Below are positions 14,376 through 22,038 of a stretch of DNA of 22,264 nucleotides, piece by piece; position 1 is the stretch's first letter; the number at the start of each line of letters is the position of its first letter. Under the pieces are notes generated by a model that had not been told where the DNA came from, did not search any database, and was given only the letters and a program-made list of their open reading frames with translations. A program made the translations under genes and the position numbers. Source of the DNA: Clostridia bacterium (GTDB lineage: Bacteria; Bacillota; Clostridia; Christensenellales; Borkfalkiaceae); the NCBI GenBank assembly GCA_900767195.1, contig CAAFYG010000011.1, forward strand, positions 1-22,264. Direction: 5' to 3'.

Positions 14376-14421
14376 AATTGCGATATTTCGGCGAAAATTC
14401 GCTAAGCGTGCGGCTGCATGC

Positions 14422-14450
14422 TTGACGAAATTCTTTTCTTGTGCTATACT
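14422..14450 (+). promoter_or_regulatory. Promoter of the lgt operon
   Basis: TTGACG (14422-14427), 17 bases ending in TGC (extended -10), TATACT (14445-14450). The leader to the lgt ATG is about 27 nt and contains AAAGGAG. Confidence 0.85.
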
Positions 14451-14483
14451 TATCGGGTAGTCCTTTGAAAGGAGAAAGCAAAA

Positions 14484-15506
14484 ATGATTGCTTCGCTTTT
14501 AAGCGATAACCCCGGAATTACGATTTTCGGGTTTAAAATTTACGCTTACGCGCTGTGTATCGTAAGCGGTATGATTGCGGCGTTTTTCCTGATCTCGCTC
14601 TTATTCCGGCGCAGAAATATGTCGCCCGATCTTTTTATGACGTACTTTTGCGTTACGCTGCCCATCGCCATTTTCACAACGCGGCTTTTCTATTGCATTA
14701 CCGACGGTATGCCGCTTTCCGAGTGGTTTTCGATCAAATCGATCCGCGAAGGCGGACTTTCGATTATCGGCGGCATTTTAGGCGGCGTTTTCGGCGTTGC
14801 GCTGGTGAGCTATATCAAAAAAGTCAATTTTTTCCGCGCGGGCGATTGCATCGTGGTGGGCTTGCTTCTTGCTCAGGCGATGGGGCGTTGGGGAAATTTC
14901 GCGAATCAGGAAGTGTACGGGGCGGAAGTGACGAACCCCGCGCTGCAATGGTTTCCGTTTGCCGTGCATATCGATAAAGACGGCTTGTGGCACTACGCGT
15001 TTTTCTTTTACGAAAGCTTTGCGAATTTAATCGGCGCGGCGCTCATTTTCCTGTTTGTGTGGAAGAACCCGAAAAAGCCGAACGGCGTGGCTACGGCGTG
15101 GTATTTTATGCATTACGGCGCGGTGCGTTCGATTATGGAGCCGTTGCGCGATCCCGAATACATTTTAAGCGGCGGCGGCGTGCCGTGGTCGCTTGTGTTT
15201 TCTCTTCTTCTGTTCGTGTTCGGCGCGGCGATGATGGCGTTTGTGCTGCTTCGGAATCGAAAAAAAGAGGGCGTTTTATTCGGCTCGCTCAAAGGCGATC
15301 CGTACGCGATCACCGAGTATAAGGGTGATACGAAGGGCGAAATCCCCGTGAAAGATAAAATCAATCTGATGTGTGCGATTTACCCCGAAAAGTATGCCGA
15401 TCCCGCCCCGAAAGAAGAGAAAAAGAAAGCGCAGAAAGCGCAGGATAAGCAGGAACAAGCGCAGGATACAAGGGAAAATGGCGAAGATCGAGAGAGAAAG
15501 GATTAA
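14484..15506 (+). CDS. lgt: Prolipoprotein diacylglyceryl transferase
   Basis: Transfers diacylglycerol from phosphatidylglycerol to the lipobox cysteine, the first step of lipoprotein maturation, in the cytoplasmic membrane. The Lgt signature GRWGNFANQEVYG is at residues 134-146 and the later HYGAVRSIMEPLRDPE segment matches the conserved Tyr/Arg region; about seven membrane segments. Two oddities. The segment GGLSIIGGILGG has Ile95 where E. coli Lgt has the important His103 (GGxSFHGG). The protein is 340 residues, longer than the usual 260-300, because of a C-terminal Lys/Glu/Gln/Asp-rich tail (about residues 285-340). First gene of a run with pncB (3-base gap), lspA and an rluD-like gene. 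Confidence 0.94.
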   Translation: MIASLLSDNPGITIFGFKIYAYALCIVSGMIAAFFLISLLFRRRNMSPDLFMTYFCVTLPIAIFTTRLFYCITDGMPLSEWFSIKSIREGGLSIIGGILGGVFGVALVSYIKKVNFFRAGDCIVVGLLLAQAMGRWGNFANQEVYGAEVTNPALQWFPFAVHIDKDGLWHYAFFFYESFANLIGAALIFLFVWKNPKKPNGVATAWYFMHYGAVRSIMEPLRDPEYILSGGGVPWSLVFSLLLFVFGAAMMAFVLLRNRKKEGVLFGSLKGDPYAITEYKGDTKGEIPVKDKINLMCAIYPEKYADPAPKEEKKKAQKAQDKQEQAQDTRENGEDRERKD

Positions 15507-15509
15507 ACG

Positions 15510-16952
15510 ATGCGAAACCTTACTTTATTGACGGATTTTTATGAAATCACCATGGGATACGGCTTTTTCAAGCAGAAAAAGCACGAAGAAGAGGTGGTGT
15601 TCGATATTTTCTTCCGGCAAAACAAAATGATTACGTATTCGCTGTTCGCGGGACTCGAACAGGCGATGAATTATCTTTTAAACTGGCATTTTTCTACGGA
15701 TGATATTGCCTATCTTCGCTCGCTGAACACGTTCGACGAAGAATTTCTCGAATACCTGAAAAACATGCGTTTTACGGGCGACGTGTACGCGGTGAAAGAG
15801 GGTGAACCGGTGTTTCCGGGCGAGCCGATTCTCACGATTAAAGCGCCGCTGATTCAGGCGCAATTCGCCGAAACCGCGCTCCTTAATATCATCAATCATC
15901 AGACGCTGATTGCCACGAAAGCGGCGAAAATCTGCCGCGCGGCGCAGGGCGGCGTAGTGATGGAATTCGGACTTCGGCGCGCGCAAGGACCGGACGCGGG
16001 CATTTACGGCGCGCGCGCCGCGATTATCGGCGGCTGCCGATCTACTTCCAACGTGATCACGGGGCAGATGTTCGACGTACCCGTGGCGGGAACGATGGCG
16101 CACAGCTGGGTGATGGACTACGCAAGCGAATACGAGGCGTTTAAAGCGTATGCGAAAGTGTACCCCGATAACTGCCTGCTGCTTGTGGATACCTATGATA
16201 CGGTGCATAGCGGCATTCCCAACGCGATCCGCGTTTTCAAGGAGTTGCGTGCGGAAGGACACGAGCCTGTGGGCATCCGCCTCGACAGCGGCGATTTTGC
16301 CTACCTTTCGAAAAAGGCGCGTAAAATGCTGGACGAAGCGGGGTTTGAAAAGGCGATCGTGTGCGCTTCGGGCGATCTGGACGAACACTCGATTTCGTCG
16401 CTTTTAAACCAAGGCGCGAAAATTAACAGTTGGGGCGTAGGCACGAAGCTGATTACTTCGGAAGAGATGCCCGCGCTCGGCGGCGTTTATAAGCTTGCCG
16501 CCGTGGTGGAAAACGGCGAAATGATTCCGAAAATCAAGCTTTCGGATAACGCGGAAAAGATCACGAACCCGTCGTTTAAAAATCTGTTCCGCTTATACGA
16601 TAAAAAAACGGGTAAGGCGGTGGCGGATCTTATTACGCTGCGCGGCGAAACGGTGGACGAGAGAAAACCGCTTACCATTTTTCATCCGCTCGAAACATGG
16701 AAACGCACTACGGTGACGGACTTCCGCGCGGAAGAGCTTTTGCATAAGATTGTGGAAAACGGAAAACTCGTGTATGAATTTCCGAAACTTACCGAGCTTA
16801 GAGATTACGCGCAGAAAGAGCTTTCAACGTTTTGGGAAGAGTATCTTCGTATCGATATGCCTGCGCTTTACAAGGTGGATTTATCGGAAAAACTGCACAA
16901 GCTGAAAACGGATATGATTTCGGAAATCCGCGAGAAAAACGCTGCGAAATAA
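15510..16952 (+). CDS. pncB: Nicotinate phosphoribosyltransferase
   Basis: Makes nicotinate mononucleotide from nicotinate and PRPP (ATP-assisted), the entry step of the Preiss-Handler route to NAD; cytosolic. The 480-residue length fits the long bacterial form. Visible features: the N-terminal LLTDFYEITMGYGFF, the substrate-site motif EFGLRRAQG (152-160), GTMAHSWVM (194-202) with H198 the expected phosphorylated or active-site histidine, LVDTYDT (225-231), and RLDSGD. The start follows AAAGGA by 7 bases and the lgt stop by 3, so it is in the lgt operon. The partners PncA, NadD and NadE are not seen here. Confidence 0.95.
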   Translation: MRNLTLLTDFYEITMGYGFFKQKKHEEEVVFDIFFRQNKMITYSLFAGLEQAMNYLLNWHFSTDDIAYLRSLNTFDEEFLEYLKNMRFTGDVYAVKEGEPVFPGEPILTIKAPLIQAQFAETALLNIINHQTLIATKAAKICRAAQGGVVMEFGLRRAQGPDAGIYGARAAIIGGCRSTSNVITGQMFDVPVAGTMAHSWVMDYASEYEAFKAYAKVYPDNCLLLVDTYDTVHSGIPNAIRVFKELRAEGHEPVGIRLDSGDFAYLSKKARKMLDEAGFEKAIVCASGDLDEHSISSLLNQGAKINSWGVGTKLITSEEMPALGGVYKLAAVVENGEMIPKIKLSDNAEKITNPSFKNLFRLYDKKTGKAVADLITLRGETVDERKPLTIFHPLETWKRTTVTDFRAEELLHKIVENGKLVYEFPKLTELRDYAQKELSTFWEEYLRIDMPALYKVDLSEKLHKLKTDMISEIREKNAAK

Positions 16953-16958
16953 AGCGGC

Positions 16959-16978
16959 GCTGCCGGTTTGGCGGCAGC
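16959..16978 (+). other. Intra-operon hairpin after pncB
   Basis: GCTGCCG (16959-16965) and CGGCAGC (16972-16978) form a perfect 7-bp stem with no T-run. It may stabilise the upstream message or be an imperfect attenuator between pncB and lspA. Confidence 0.5.
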
Positions 16979-17016
16979 TGTCACCTTGAATTGCGGACCG
17001 GAACGAGGAAAAAACG

Positions 17017-17787
17017 ATGCAAAAAGGCGAATTTACGGCAAAACTGAAAAAGAAGTTTTCGCTCGGCGGAGTTACGCTGTGGGGCGCGGTGCTTTTTTTC
17101 TTTTTGATTGTTTTCGATCTTGCCACCAAGGCTTTGGCGGAAAAGTATCTGTCGGGCGGAAAAGCGGTGCGGCTCGCAGGCGATTTCGTGGTGCTTCGGC
17201 TCGTGTACAATCGCGGCATTTCGTTCGGCATGTTTTCGGACGGCTCGGTGGGCGCGAAGGTGGCGATTATCGTTATTACGGCGATCATGATGCTTGCTCT
17301 TACCGCGCTGTATCTGCTGCTCGATAAGCGCAGAAAAACGTTGCGCATTTCGCTTGTGTTCGTAGTGGCGGGCGGCATCGGCAATCTGATCGATCGCATC
17401 GCGTTTAAAATGTGGCTGCCGGACGGCGCGAAAGGCGTACGGGATATGGTGGACGTATCGGGCATTAAATTCGGCTCGTTTAATTTCGGCATTTGCAATT
17501 TCGCCGATTTCTTCATCACGGCGGGCGCGATTCTGCTTATTTTATCGTTTCTGTTTTTCGATAGCGAAGCGTTGTTTCCTACGAAAAAGAGTAAAGCTCT
17601 GGCGGAAACTCTCGCGGCGGCAACTCTTGCTGCGGAAACGGTTGCTACGGAAACCGTTGCTGCGGAAACTCTCGCTGAGCAACGCGGCGAAAAAGGCATC
17701 GCGGGCGGCGGGGACGGTGAAAGCAAAAATGCGGGCGGCGAAACGCCCGGCGGCGAAAAAACTCCCGAAGAGAGCGGCGAAAAATGA
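17017..17787 (+). CDS. lspA: Lipoprotein signal peptidase (signal peptidase II)
   Basis: Cleaves the signal peptide of diacylated prolipoproteins, the step after Lgt, in the cytoplasmic membrane. The core (residues 1-185) has four membrane segments and the family motifs: FDLATK (33-38), YNRGISFGMF (64-73), GGIGNLIDR (119-127), and the catalytic aspartates D143 (VRDMVD) and D164 (NFAD). The protein is 256 residues against the usual 150-170, because of a C-terminal low-complexity tail of about 70 residues: first five 5-residue repeats of the LAETL/AAETV type, then a Gly/Glu/Lys-rich end. The start follows GAGGA by 7 bases. The stop overlaps the next start (ATGA). Confidence 0.94.
   Translation: MQKGEFTAKLKKKFSLGGVTLWGAVLFFFLIVFDLATKALAEKYLSGGKAVRLAGDFVVLRLVYNRGISFGMFSDGSVGAKVAIIVITAIMMLALTALYLLLDKRRKTLRISLVFVVAGGIGNLIDRIAFKMWLPDGAKGVRDMVDVSGIKFGSFNFGICNFADFFITAGAILLILSFLFFDSEALFPTKKSKALAETLAAATLAAETVATETVAAETLAEQRGEKGIAGGGDGESKNAGGETPGGEKTPEESGEK
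17599..17673 (+). repeat. 15-bp coding tandem repeat in the lspA tail
   Basis: Five units of 15 bases in frame encode LAETL, AAATL, AAETV, ATETV and AAETL. The last three units are close copies of GCTGCGGAAACGGTT. This suggests tail growth by slipped-strand duplication. Confidence 0.85.
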
Positions 17788-18767
17788 GCGTTTTCGAGTT
17801 TACCGCCGAAACCGATTGCAAGCGCGCGGACGTGTTTTTAAGCGAAAAGACGGGTGAAACGCGTTCGCGGATCAAGAAACTTGCGGACGAAAACGCGGTG
17901 ACGGCGGGCGGCGAGCCGATTAAGGCTTCGCGCGAGATAAAAGCGGGAGAAACGGTGAAGATCGAAATTCCCGATGCCGTGCCGTGTGCGGCGCGCCCCG
18001 AAAATATTCCGCTCGATATTGTGTATCAGGACAGCGATCTTGCCGTGATCAATAAGCCGCAGGGCATGACGGTGCATGCGGGCGCGGGGCAGAGCGACGG
18101 CACGCTTGTGAACGCGCTTCTCGCTTCGCTCGATCATTTGAGCGGCGTGGGCGGCGTTTTGCGCCCCGGTATCGTACATAGAATCGATAAAGATACTTCC
18201 GGGCTGCTTGTGGTGGCGAAAAACGATAAAGCGCACGTTTCGCTTTCCGCACAGATCGCGGAAAAAACCTGCCGCAGAAAGTATTACGCGCTTCTGGAAG
18301 GGTGCGTGAAGGCGGAAAAAGGGCGGATTGCCACGGACATCGGCAGAAGTCCCGCCGACCGCGTAAAAATGGCGGTGCTGCCTGCGGGACGCGGCAAAAA
18401 CGCGATCACCGATTACGAGGTAGCGGCGCGCTACGGAGGCGATTATACGCTCTGCCGCTTCATTTTGCAGACGGGGCGCACGCATCAGATCCGCGTGCAT
18501 GCGAAGTATATGGGGCATCCCGTGGTGGGTGATCCCGTGTATGGCTACAAAAAGCAGAAATTCTCTTTGAACGGGCAGCTTTTGCATGCGTATTCTTTAA
18601 GCTTTAAACACCCGACGACGGGCGAAGAAATGTCGTTTGCCGCACCCATACCCCCGTACTTTGCGGAACTTTTAGAAAAACTTAACAAAATTTACGGTGT
18701 AAATCTCGATATTTCCGCGCTGACGAAAATCGAGGCGCGCGATGATATAAAAACGGACAAAATTTAA
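17784..18767 (+). CDS. RluA/RluD family ribosomal pseudouridine synthase
   Basis: Converts specific uridines of large-subunit rRNA to pseudouridine; cytosolic. The N-terminal S4 RNA-binding domain (residues 13-62) includes RSRIKKLADENAVTAGG. The catalytic domain carries VINKPQGMTVHAG (88-100), HRIDKDTSGLLVVAK (132-146) with catalytic D135, and GRTHQIRVHAKYMGHPVVGD. Length (327) is normal for RluD-type enzymes. It lies directly after lspA with a 4-base overlap, a very common Firmicutes arrangement. The exact rRNA target cannot be decided, since RluA, RluC and RluD types look alike at this level. Confidence 0.93.
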   Translation: MSVFEFTAETDCKRADVFLSEKTGETRSRIKKLADENAVTAGGEPIKASREIKAGETVKIEIPDAVPCAARPENIPLDIVYQDSDLAVINKPQGMTVHAGAGQSDGTLVNALLASLDHLSGVGGVLRPGIVHRIDKDTSGLLVVAKNDKAHVSLSAQIAEKTCRRKYYALLEGCVKAEKGRIATDIGRSPADRVKMAVLPAGRGKNAITDYEVAARYGGDYTLCRFILQTGRTHQIRVHAKYMGHPVVGDPVYGYKKQKFSLNGQLLHAYSLSFKHPTTGEEMSFAAPIPPYFAELLEKLNKIYGVNLDISALTKIEARDDIKTDKI

Positions 18768-18786
18768 ATCTTTGGAGGATTTTATT

Positions 18787-19113
18787 ATGGCAACCAAAAA
18801 GACAACCACCACCACAACCACCACCCACAGAAGATCTTCGGGCAGCGTTACGAAGTACGGCATTTTAAAGGGATGCAGCTATTTCGCGCTTGTGATCGCC
18901 GCCGCGATGTTTTTAATCGGCGGTATTTTTACCGGCTCTGTAGCGGGCGTGATCAATCTTATCGCGAAGCTTTTCGTGCTGATCGGTATCGGTATTCCCG
19001 CTTACGATTATACGCGCGGCAAAAAAACGGTGTGGCGCGTGATTTATTGGATCGCCCTTATCGTATACGTGCTTGGCTGCGTGTTCGGCGTGATGGGCGG
19101 CTTGATTAAGTAA
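18787..19113 (+). CDS. Small membrane protein with a poly-Thr N-terminus
   Basis: A 108-residue protein of unknown function. It begins MATKK followed by eight consecutive threonines and HRRSSGS, a basic and flexible cytosolic stretch, then about three membrane segments (residues about 30-47, 52-70 and 85-106). The ATG at 18787 follows GGAGGA by 8 bases; an in-frame start at 18772 would overlap that site. It follows the rluD-like gene by 19 bases and precedes a terminator, so it is probably the last gene of the lgt operon. No family recognised. Confidence 0.75.
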   Translation: MATKKTTTTTTTTHRRSSGSVTKYGILKGCSYFALVIAAAMFLIGGIFTGSVAGVINLIAKLFVLIGIGIPAYDYTRGKKTVWRVIYWIALIVYVLGCVFGVMGGLIK

Positions 19114-19135
19114 ATTTTAACGAAAAATTTCAGGG

Positions 19136-19173
19136 AAAAGGCGGCAATCTTTCGGAATGTCCGCCTTTTTTCT
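19136..19173 (+). terminator. Terminator of the lgt operon
   Basis: AAAAGGCGG (19136-19144) pairs with CCGCCTTTT (19161-19169), 16-nt loop, inside a six-T run. Its tail adjoins the -35 box of the der promoter. Confidence 0.9.
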
Positions 19174-19201
19174 TTACAAAATACGAAAAACAAGGTATAA
19201 T
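19173..19201 (+). promoter_or_regulatory. Promoter of der
   Basis: TTTACA (19173-19178), 17 bases, TATAAT (19196-19201). Expected start near 19208, leader about 33 nt. Confidence 0.85.
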
Positions 19202-19240
19202 AAACGGGTACTATATCTGAAAACAACGGAGCAAAGAATT

Positions 19241-20554
19241 ATGGCAAATCCGCTGATCGCCCTTGTGGGGCGACCCAACGTGGGGAAAAGCACGTTTTTC
19301 AATAAAGTGGCGGGCAGAAAAATCGCCATCACCGAAAACCGACCGGGCGTTACGCGCGATCGGTTGTATGCCGACGCGGAATGGCGCGGCAGAAAATTCA
19401 CCATGGTGGATACGGGCGGCATCGAGTTGAAGTCGGAAGATAGCATGTGGCGCGAAATTTTCAAGCAGGCAGACGTGGCGATCGACACCGCCGACGTGAT
19501 TTTGTTTTTTACCGACGGAAGAGAAGGCCTTTCCGCTTCCGATTACGACGTGGCGGACGTGCTTCGCCGCAGTAAAAAGCCCGTGATTTTGGTGGTGAAT
19601 AAGATCGACGAATATTCGCCCGATAAGGTGTTTGAATTTTACGCGCTGGGCCTCGGCGAGCCGTACGCCGTTTCTGCGGAACATTCTTCGGGAATCGGCG
19701 ACGTTCTCGATAAGGCGATCGAATATTTCCCCGAGGGAGAGACAGAAGAAGAGCCGTCTTTGAAAATCGCTATCGTGGGCAAGCCGAACGCGGGCAAAAG
19801 CAGTCTTGTCAACAGGCTTTTGGGGCAGGAAAGAAGCATTGTAACGCCGATGGCCGGCACGACGCGCGACGCGATCGATACGCTTTTCGAACGGAACGGA
19901 AAAAAGTACACGATTATCGATACGGCGGGCATCAGAAAGAAACGCAGCGTTGATGACGACGTGGAATATTACAGCAATATGCGCGCGTTTGACGCGGTGC
20001 GCCGAAGCGACGTATGCGCTTTGGTGGTGGACGCAAACGAGGGACTTACCGAACAGGACGTGAAAATTATCGGCTACGTACATGAACAGGGGAAGCCGTC
20101 CGTGATCGTGATGAATAAGTGGGATCTCGTGGAAAAAGATACTCACACGGTGAATAAGTTCGAAGAGAAGCTGCAAAACGATCTGAAATTTATGTCCTAT
20201 TATAAATCTCTGTACATTTCGGCAAAGACGGGACAGCGCGCGGAAAAACTGCTTGCGCTTTGCGACGAAGTGTACGCGCACGCCACGTTCCGCGTACCTA
20301 CGGGCGCGCTCAACGATCTGATCGGCGACGCGGTGCGTATTTCCGAGCCGCCTTCGTACCTTGGCAGAAGAATGAAAATTTACTATTCTTCGCAGGTGGG
20401 GGTGTGTCCGCCTACGTTCGCGCTGTTCGTAAACGACGAAGGACTGATGCATTTTTCTTATGAGAGGTATCTCGAAAACGTGATCCGCGGTGCGTATGAT
20501 TTTTCCGGTACGCCGATTAAAATCGTTGTGCGGGAACGAAAAGACGGAGAATGA
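19241..20554 (+). CDS. der: Ribosome-assembly GTPase Der (EngA)
   Basis: A 437-residue double GTPase that helps assemble the 50S subunit; cytosolic and usually essential. The first G domain has GRPNVGKS (10-17), DTGG (57-60) and NKID (120-123). The second has GKPNAGKS (180-187), DTAG (227-230) and NKWD (292-295). A C-terminal KH-like domain (about 350-437) follows. Length is typical. The ATG at 19241 is chosen because the conserved MANPLIALVGRPNVGKS starts there, GGAG lies 12 bases upstream, and earlier in-frame codons overlap the promoter. Confidence 0.97.
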   Translation: MANPLIALVGRPNVGKSTFFNKVAGRKIAITENRPGVTRDRLYADAEWRGRKFTMVDTGGIELKSEDSMWREIFKQADVAIDTADVILFFTDGREGLSASDYDVADVLRRSKKPVILVVNKIDEYSPDKVFEFYALGLGEPYAVSAEHSSGIGDVLDKAIEYFPEGETEEEPSLKIAIVGKPNAGKSSLVNRLLGQERSIVTPMAGTTRDAIDTLFERNGKKYTIIDTAGIRKKRSVDDDVEYYSNMRAFDAVRRSDVCALVVDANEGLTEQDVKIIGYVHEQGKPSVIVMNKWDLVEKDTHTVNKFEEKLQNDLKFMSYYKSLYISAKTGQRAEKLLALCDEVYAHATFRVPTGALNDLIGDAVRISEPPSYLGRRMKIYYSSQVGVCPPTFALFVNDEGLMHFSYERYLENVIRGAYDFSGTPIKIVVRERKDGE

Positions 20555-20617
20555 CGGCAAACGGTAAACGAAACGCAATCGGTAAAACGAAAAGCGAAGG
20601 AGCGCGGGTGACTGAAG

Positions 20618-21334
20618 ATGCAGGCTTGGGATTTTAAAGAAAATTGGTGGCAGTTTTTCATTCTTGCGGCGGCGTGCTATCTCGTCGGGTGCTTTAATTT
20701 TGCGCGATTTATTTCGCGAAAGAAGCATAAAGATATTACGAAAATCGGCAGCGGAAATCCGGGTACGATGAATATGAGCCGCGAATTCGGCTGGAAAATC
20801 GGCGTGATCACGTTTTTCTGCGACGCGTTCAAGGGGGGAATTCCTACGCTGATCGCGCACCTGATTTTTAAAAAATATGCGTTTACGGGTACTGTTGTAC
20901 GCGTGAGCGATGTGGCGCGGTATCTCGCCGCGTTGTTTGTGATTATCGGGCATATTTTCCCCGTGACGAATCGCTTTAAAGGAGGAAAGGGCATTGCTTC
21001 CACGTTTGGCGGATTCTGGTTTGGTCTTGCTTGCGAAAACCCGTGGTTTCTGCTGCTCGGATTTTTGTTTTTTGTGGCGGTGGCGCTGTATATTTTCGCC
21101 ACGGAATGGGGATCGATGGGGTCGCTGATCGGCACTTCGGGGTTTGCGATCTGGCAGGGCGTGATTTATTTTTTGCGGTACGGCGGCGAAAAAAACGAGT
21201 ATTTTGCCGCGGCGATGGGACTATTATTACTGCTTAACTTATTTACATGGGGCGCGCATCGTAAAAACGTATGGCGGCTTTTAAGCGGTACGGAACATAG
21301 AACGTCGGTGAAAAAAATCGCAAAAAAGGGCTGA
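20618..21334 (+). CDS. plsY: Acyl-phosphate:glycerol-3-phosphate acyltransferase
   Basis: Acylates glycerol-3-phosphate from acyl-phosphate, the first step of phospholipid synthesis in the cytoplasmic membrane. A 238-residue multi-pass protein with the PlsY motifs GSGNPGTMNM (44-53), GHIFPVTNRFKGGKG (111-124 region) and the C-terminal HRKNVWRLLSGTE. Slightly longer than the usual 200-215. It lies 63 bases after der without a visible terminator, a neighbour pairing common in Firmicutes (der-plsY-gpsA), although gpsA is absent and ssrA follows. The AAGGAG site is about 15 bases from the ATG, unusually far; no better in-frame start is visible. Confidence 0.94.
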   Translation: MQAWDFKENWWQFFILAAACYLVGCFNFARFISRKKHKDITKIGSGNPGTMNMSREFGWKIGVITFFCDAFKGGIPTLIAHLIFKKYAFTGTVVRVSDVARYLAALFVIIGHIFPVTNRFKGGKGIASTFGGFWFGLACENPWFLLLGFLFFVAVALYIFATEWGSMGSLIGTSGFAIWQGVIYFLRYGGEKNEYFAAAMGLLLLLNLFTWGAHRKNVWRLLSGTEHRTSVKKIAKKG

Positions 21335-21340
21335 AAAGCG

Positions 21341-21369
21341 TTTACTTTTTGCAATTTTGCGTGTATAAT
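21341..21369 (+). promoter_or_regulatory. Promoter of ssrA
   Basis: TTTACT (21341-21346), 17 bases, TATAAT (21364-21369), starting only 7 bases after the plsY stop. A second TATAAT at 21374-21379 has no matching -35. Confidence 0.82.
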
Positions 21370-21392
21370 ATAGTATAATCGTGCGTGGTTGT

Positions 21393-21436
21393 AATAATAA
21401 AGCAATAATAAAGCAATAAAAAAGCAATAAAAATAA
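21393..21436. repeat. 11-bp tandem repeat in the pre-tmRNA leader
   Basis: AATAATAAAGC at 21393-21403 and 21404-21414 (exact), AATAAAAAAGC at 21415-21425, and a degenerate AATAAAAATAA at 21426-21436. It lies between the ssrA transcription start and the mature 5' end, so it is transcribed but removed by processing. Confidence 0.85.
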
Positions 21437-21455
21437 CGCGCGAAATATAAAAAAC

Positions 21456-21819
21456 GGGGGTGTAAAGGTTTCGATTGCCGGTGAGCGGAAAGATAAGCAT
21501 ACCGCAGACGGAGTGACTGCGTTAAAAACATTCCGAAAAATTTAAATGCAGATAACAATGCAGAATACGCCTTAGCGGCGTAACTTTGTTTTAAACAAAG
21601 CGTCGGCTTTCATTTTTTCGTCGGTGAAAGACGCGGCGTAAATTAAGACGAAAAAATCTTTTTGTTCCGACGGGAGGGGGTGAAGAGATTAAACATCCCG
21701 TGCGAAAGCGGCAGCGCGTCTGTTCGCAACCGTTTTTTAAGTTTATAGGCAGACTAAGTATGTAGAAAGTTTTTTGGCAGCCGAGTAAGACGTGGGTTCG
21801 ATTCCCACCATCTCCACCA
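21456..21819 (+). ncRNA. ssrA: Transfer-messenger RNA (tmRNA)
   Basis: Rescues stalled ribosomes by trans-translation with SmpB. The 5' end GGGGGTG pairs with CATCTCC at the 3' end to form the acceptor stem (with wobbles), followed by discriminator A and encoded CCA (21817-21819). The T-arm is GTGGG-TTCGATT-CCCAC. The tag reading frame is GCA at 21548 to TAA at 21583, giving ADNNAEYALAA, which ends in the ALAA degradation signal. 364 nt, normal for a one-piece tmRNA. Transcribed from the promoter at 21341 and ended at 21851. Confidence 0.97.
21548..21583 (+). other. tmRNA tag-peptide reading frame
   Basis: Codons GCA GAT AAC AAT GCA GAA TAC GCC TTA GCG GCG then TAA encode ADNNAEYALAA. The resume codon GCA is inferred from the usual Ala start and the hydrophobic ALAA end. 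Confidence 0.85.
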
Positions 21820-21850
21820 TCTCAGGTGAACAAAAAAGATACCTGCGCGA

Positions 21851-21876
21851 AAAAGCCTGATTTTATCAGGCTTTTT
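21851..21876 (+). terminator. Terminator of ssrA
   Basis: AAAAGCCTGA (21851-21860), loop TTTTA, TCAGGCTTTTTT. A perfect stem with a T-run. Confidence 0.93.
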
Positions 21877-21939
21877 TGCTATCGAAATCACGAAAATTTC
21901 AGAGCGTTTTTCGTAGATGCTTTTTAATTCTGCGCAGAG

Positions 21940-21967
21940 TTGAACTCCCGTCTTTTCAAATTACATA
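21940..21967 (+). promoter_or_regulatory. Weak candidate promoter for the right-edge gene
   Basis: TTGAAC (21940-21945), 16 bases, TACATA (21962-21967). Poorer than the other promoters of the window; it precedes a terminator-like hairpin. Confidence 0.3.
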
Positions 21968-21976
21968 AAAAGTTTT

Positions 21977-22010
21977 GGCGTATAGCGTAAAAAACTATAC
22001 GTCTTTTTTT
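21977..22010 (+). terminator. Terminator-like hairpin before the right-edge gene
   Basis: GGCGTATAG (21977-21985) pairs with CTATACGTC (21995-22003), one wobble, followed by seven Ts. It may be a second terminator after ssrA or an attenuator for the gene at 22039. Confidence 0.7.
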
Positions 22011-22038
22011 ATGCAGAAAAAACAGGAGAATAGTGATT

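Noticed and set aside
19211..20953. 580-codon minus-strand frame opposite der and plsY
   Set aside because: Same reason: it is a shadow of conserved genes, with composition rich in His, Arg and Phe and no recognisable domain.
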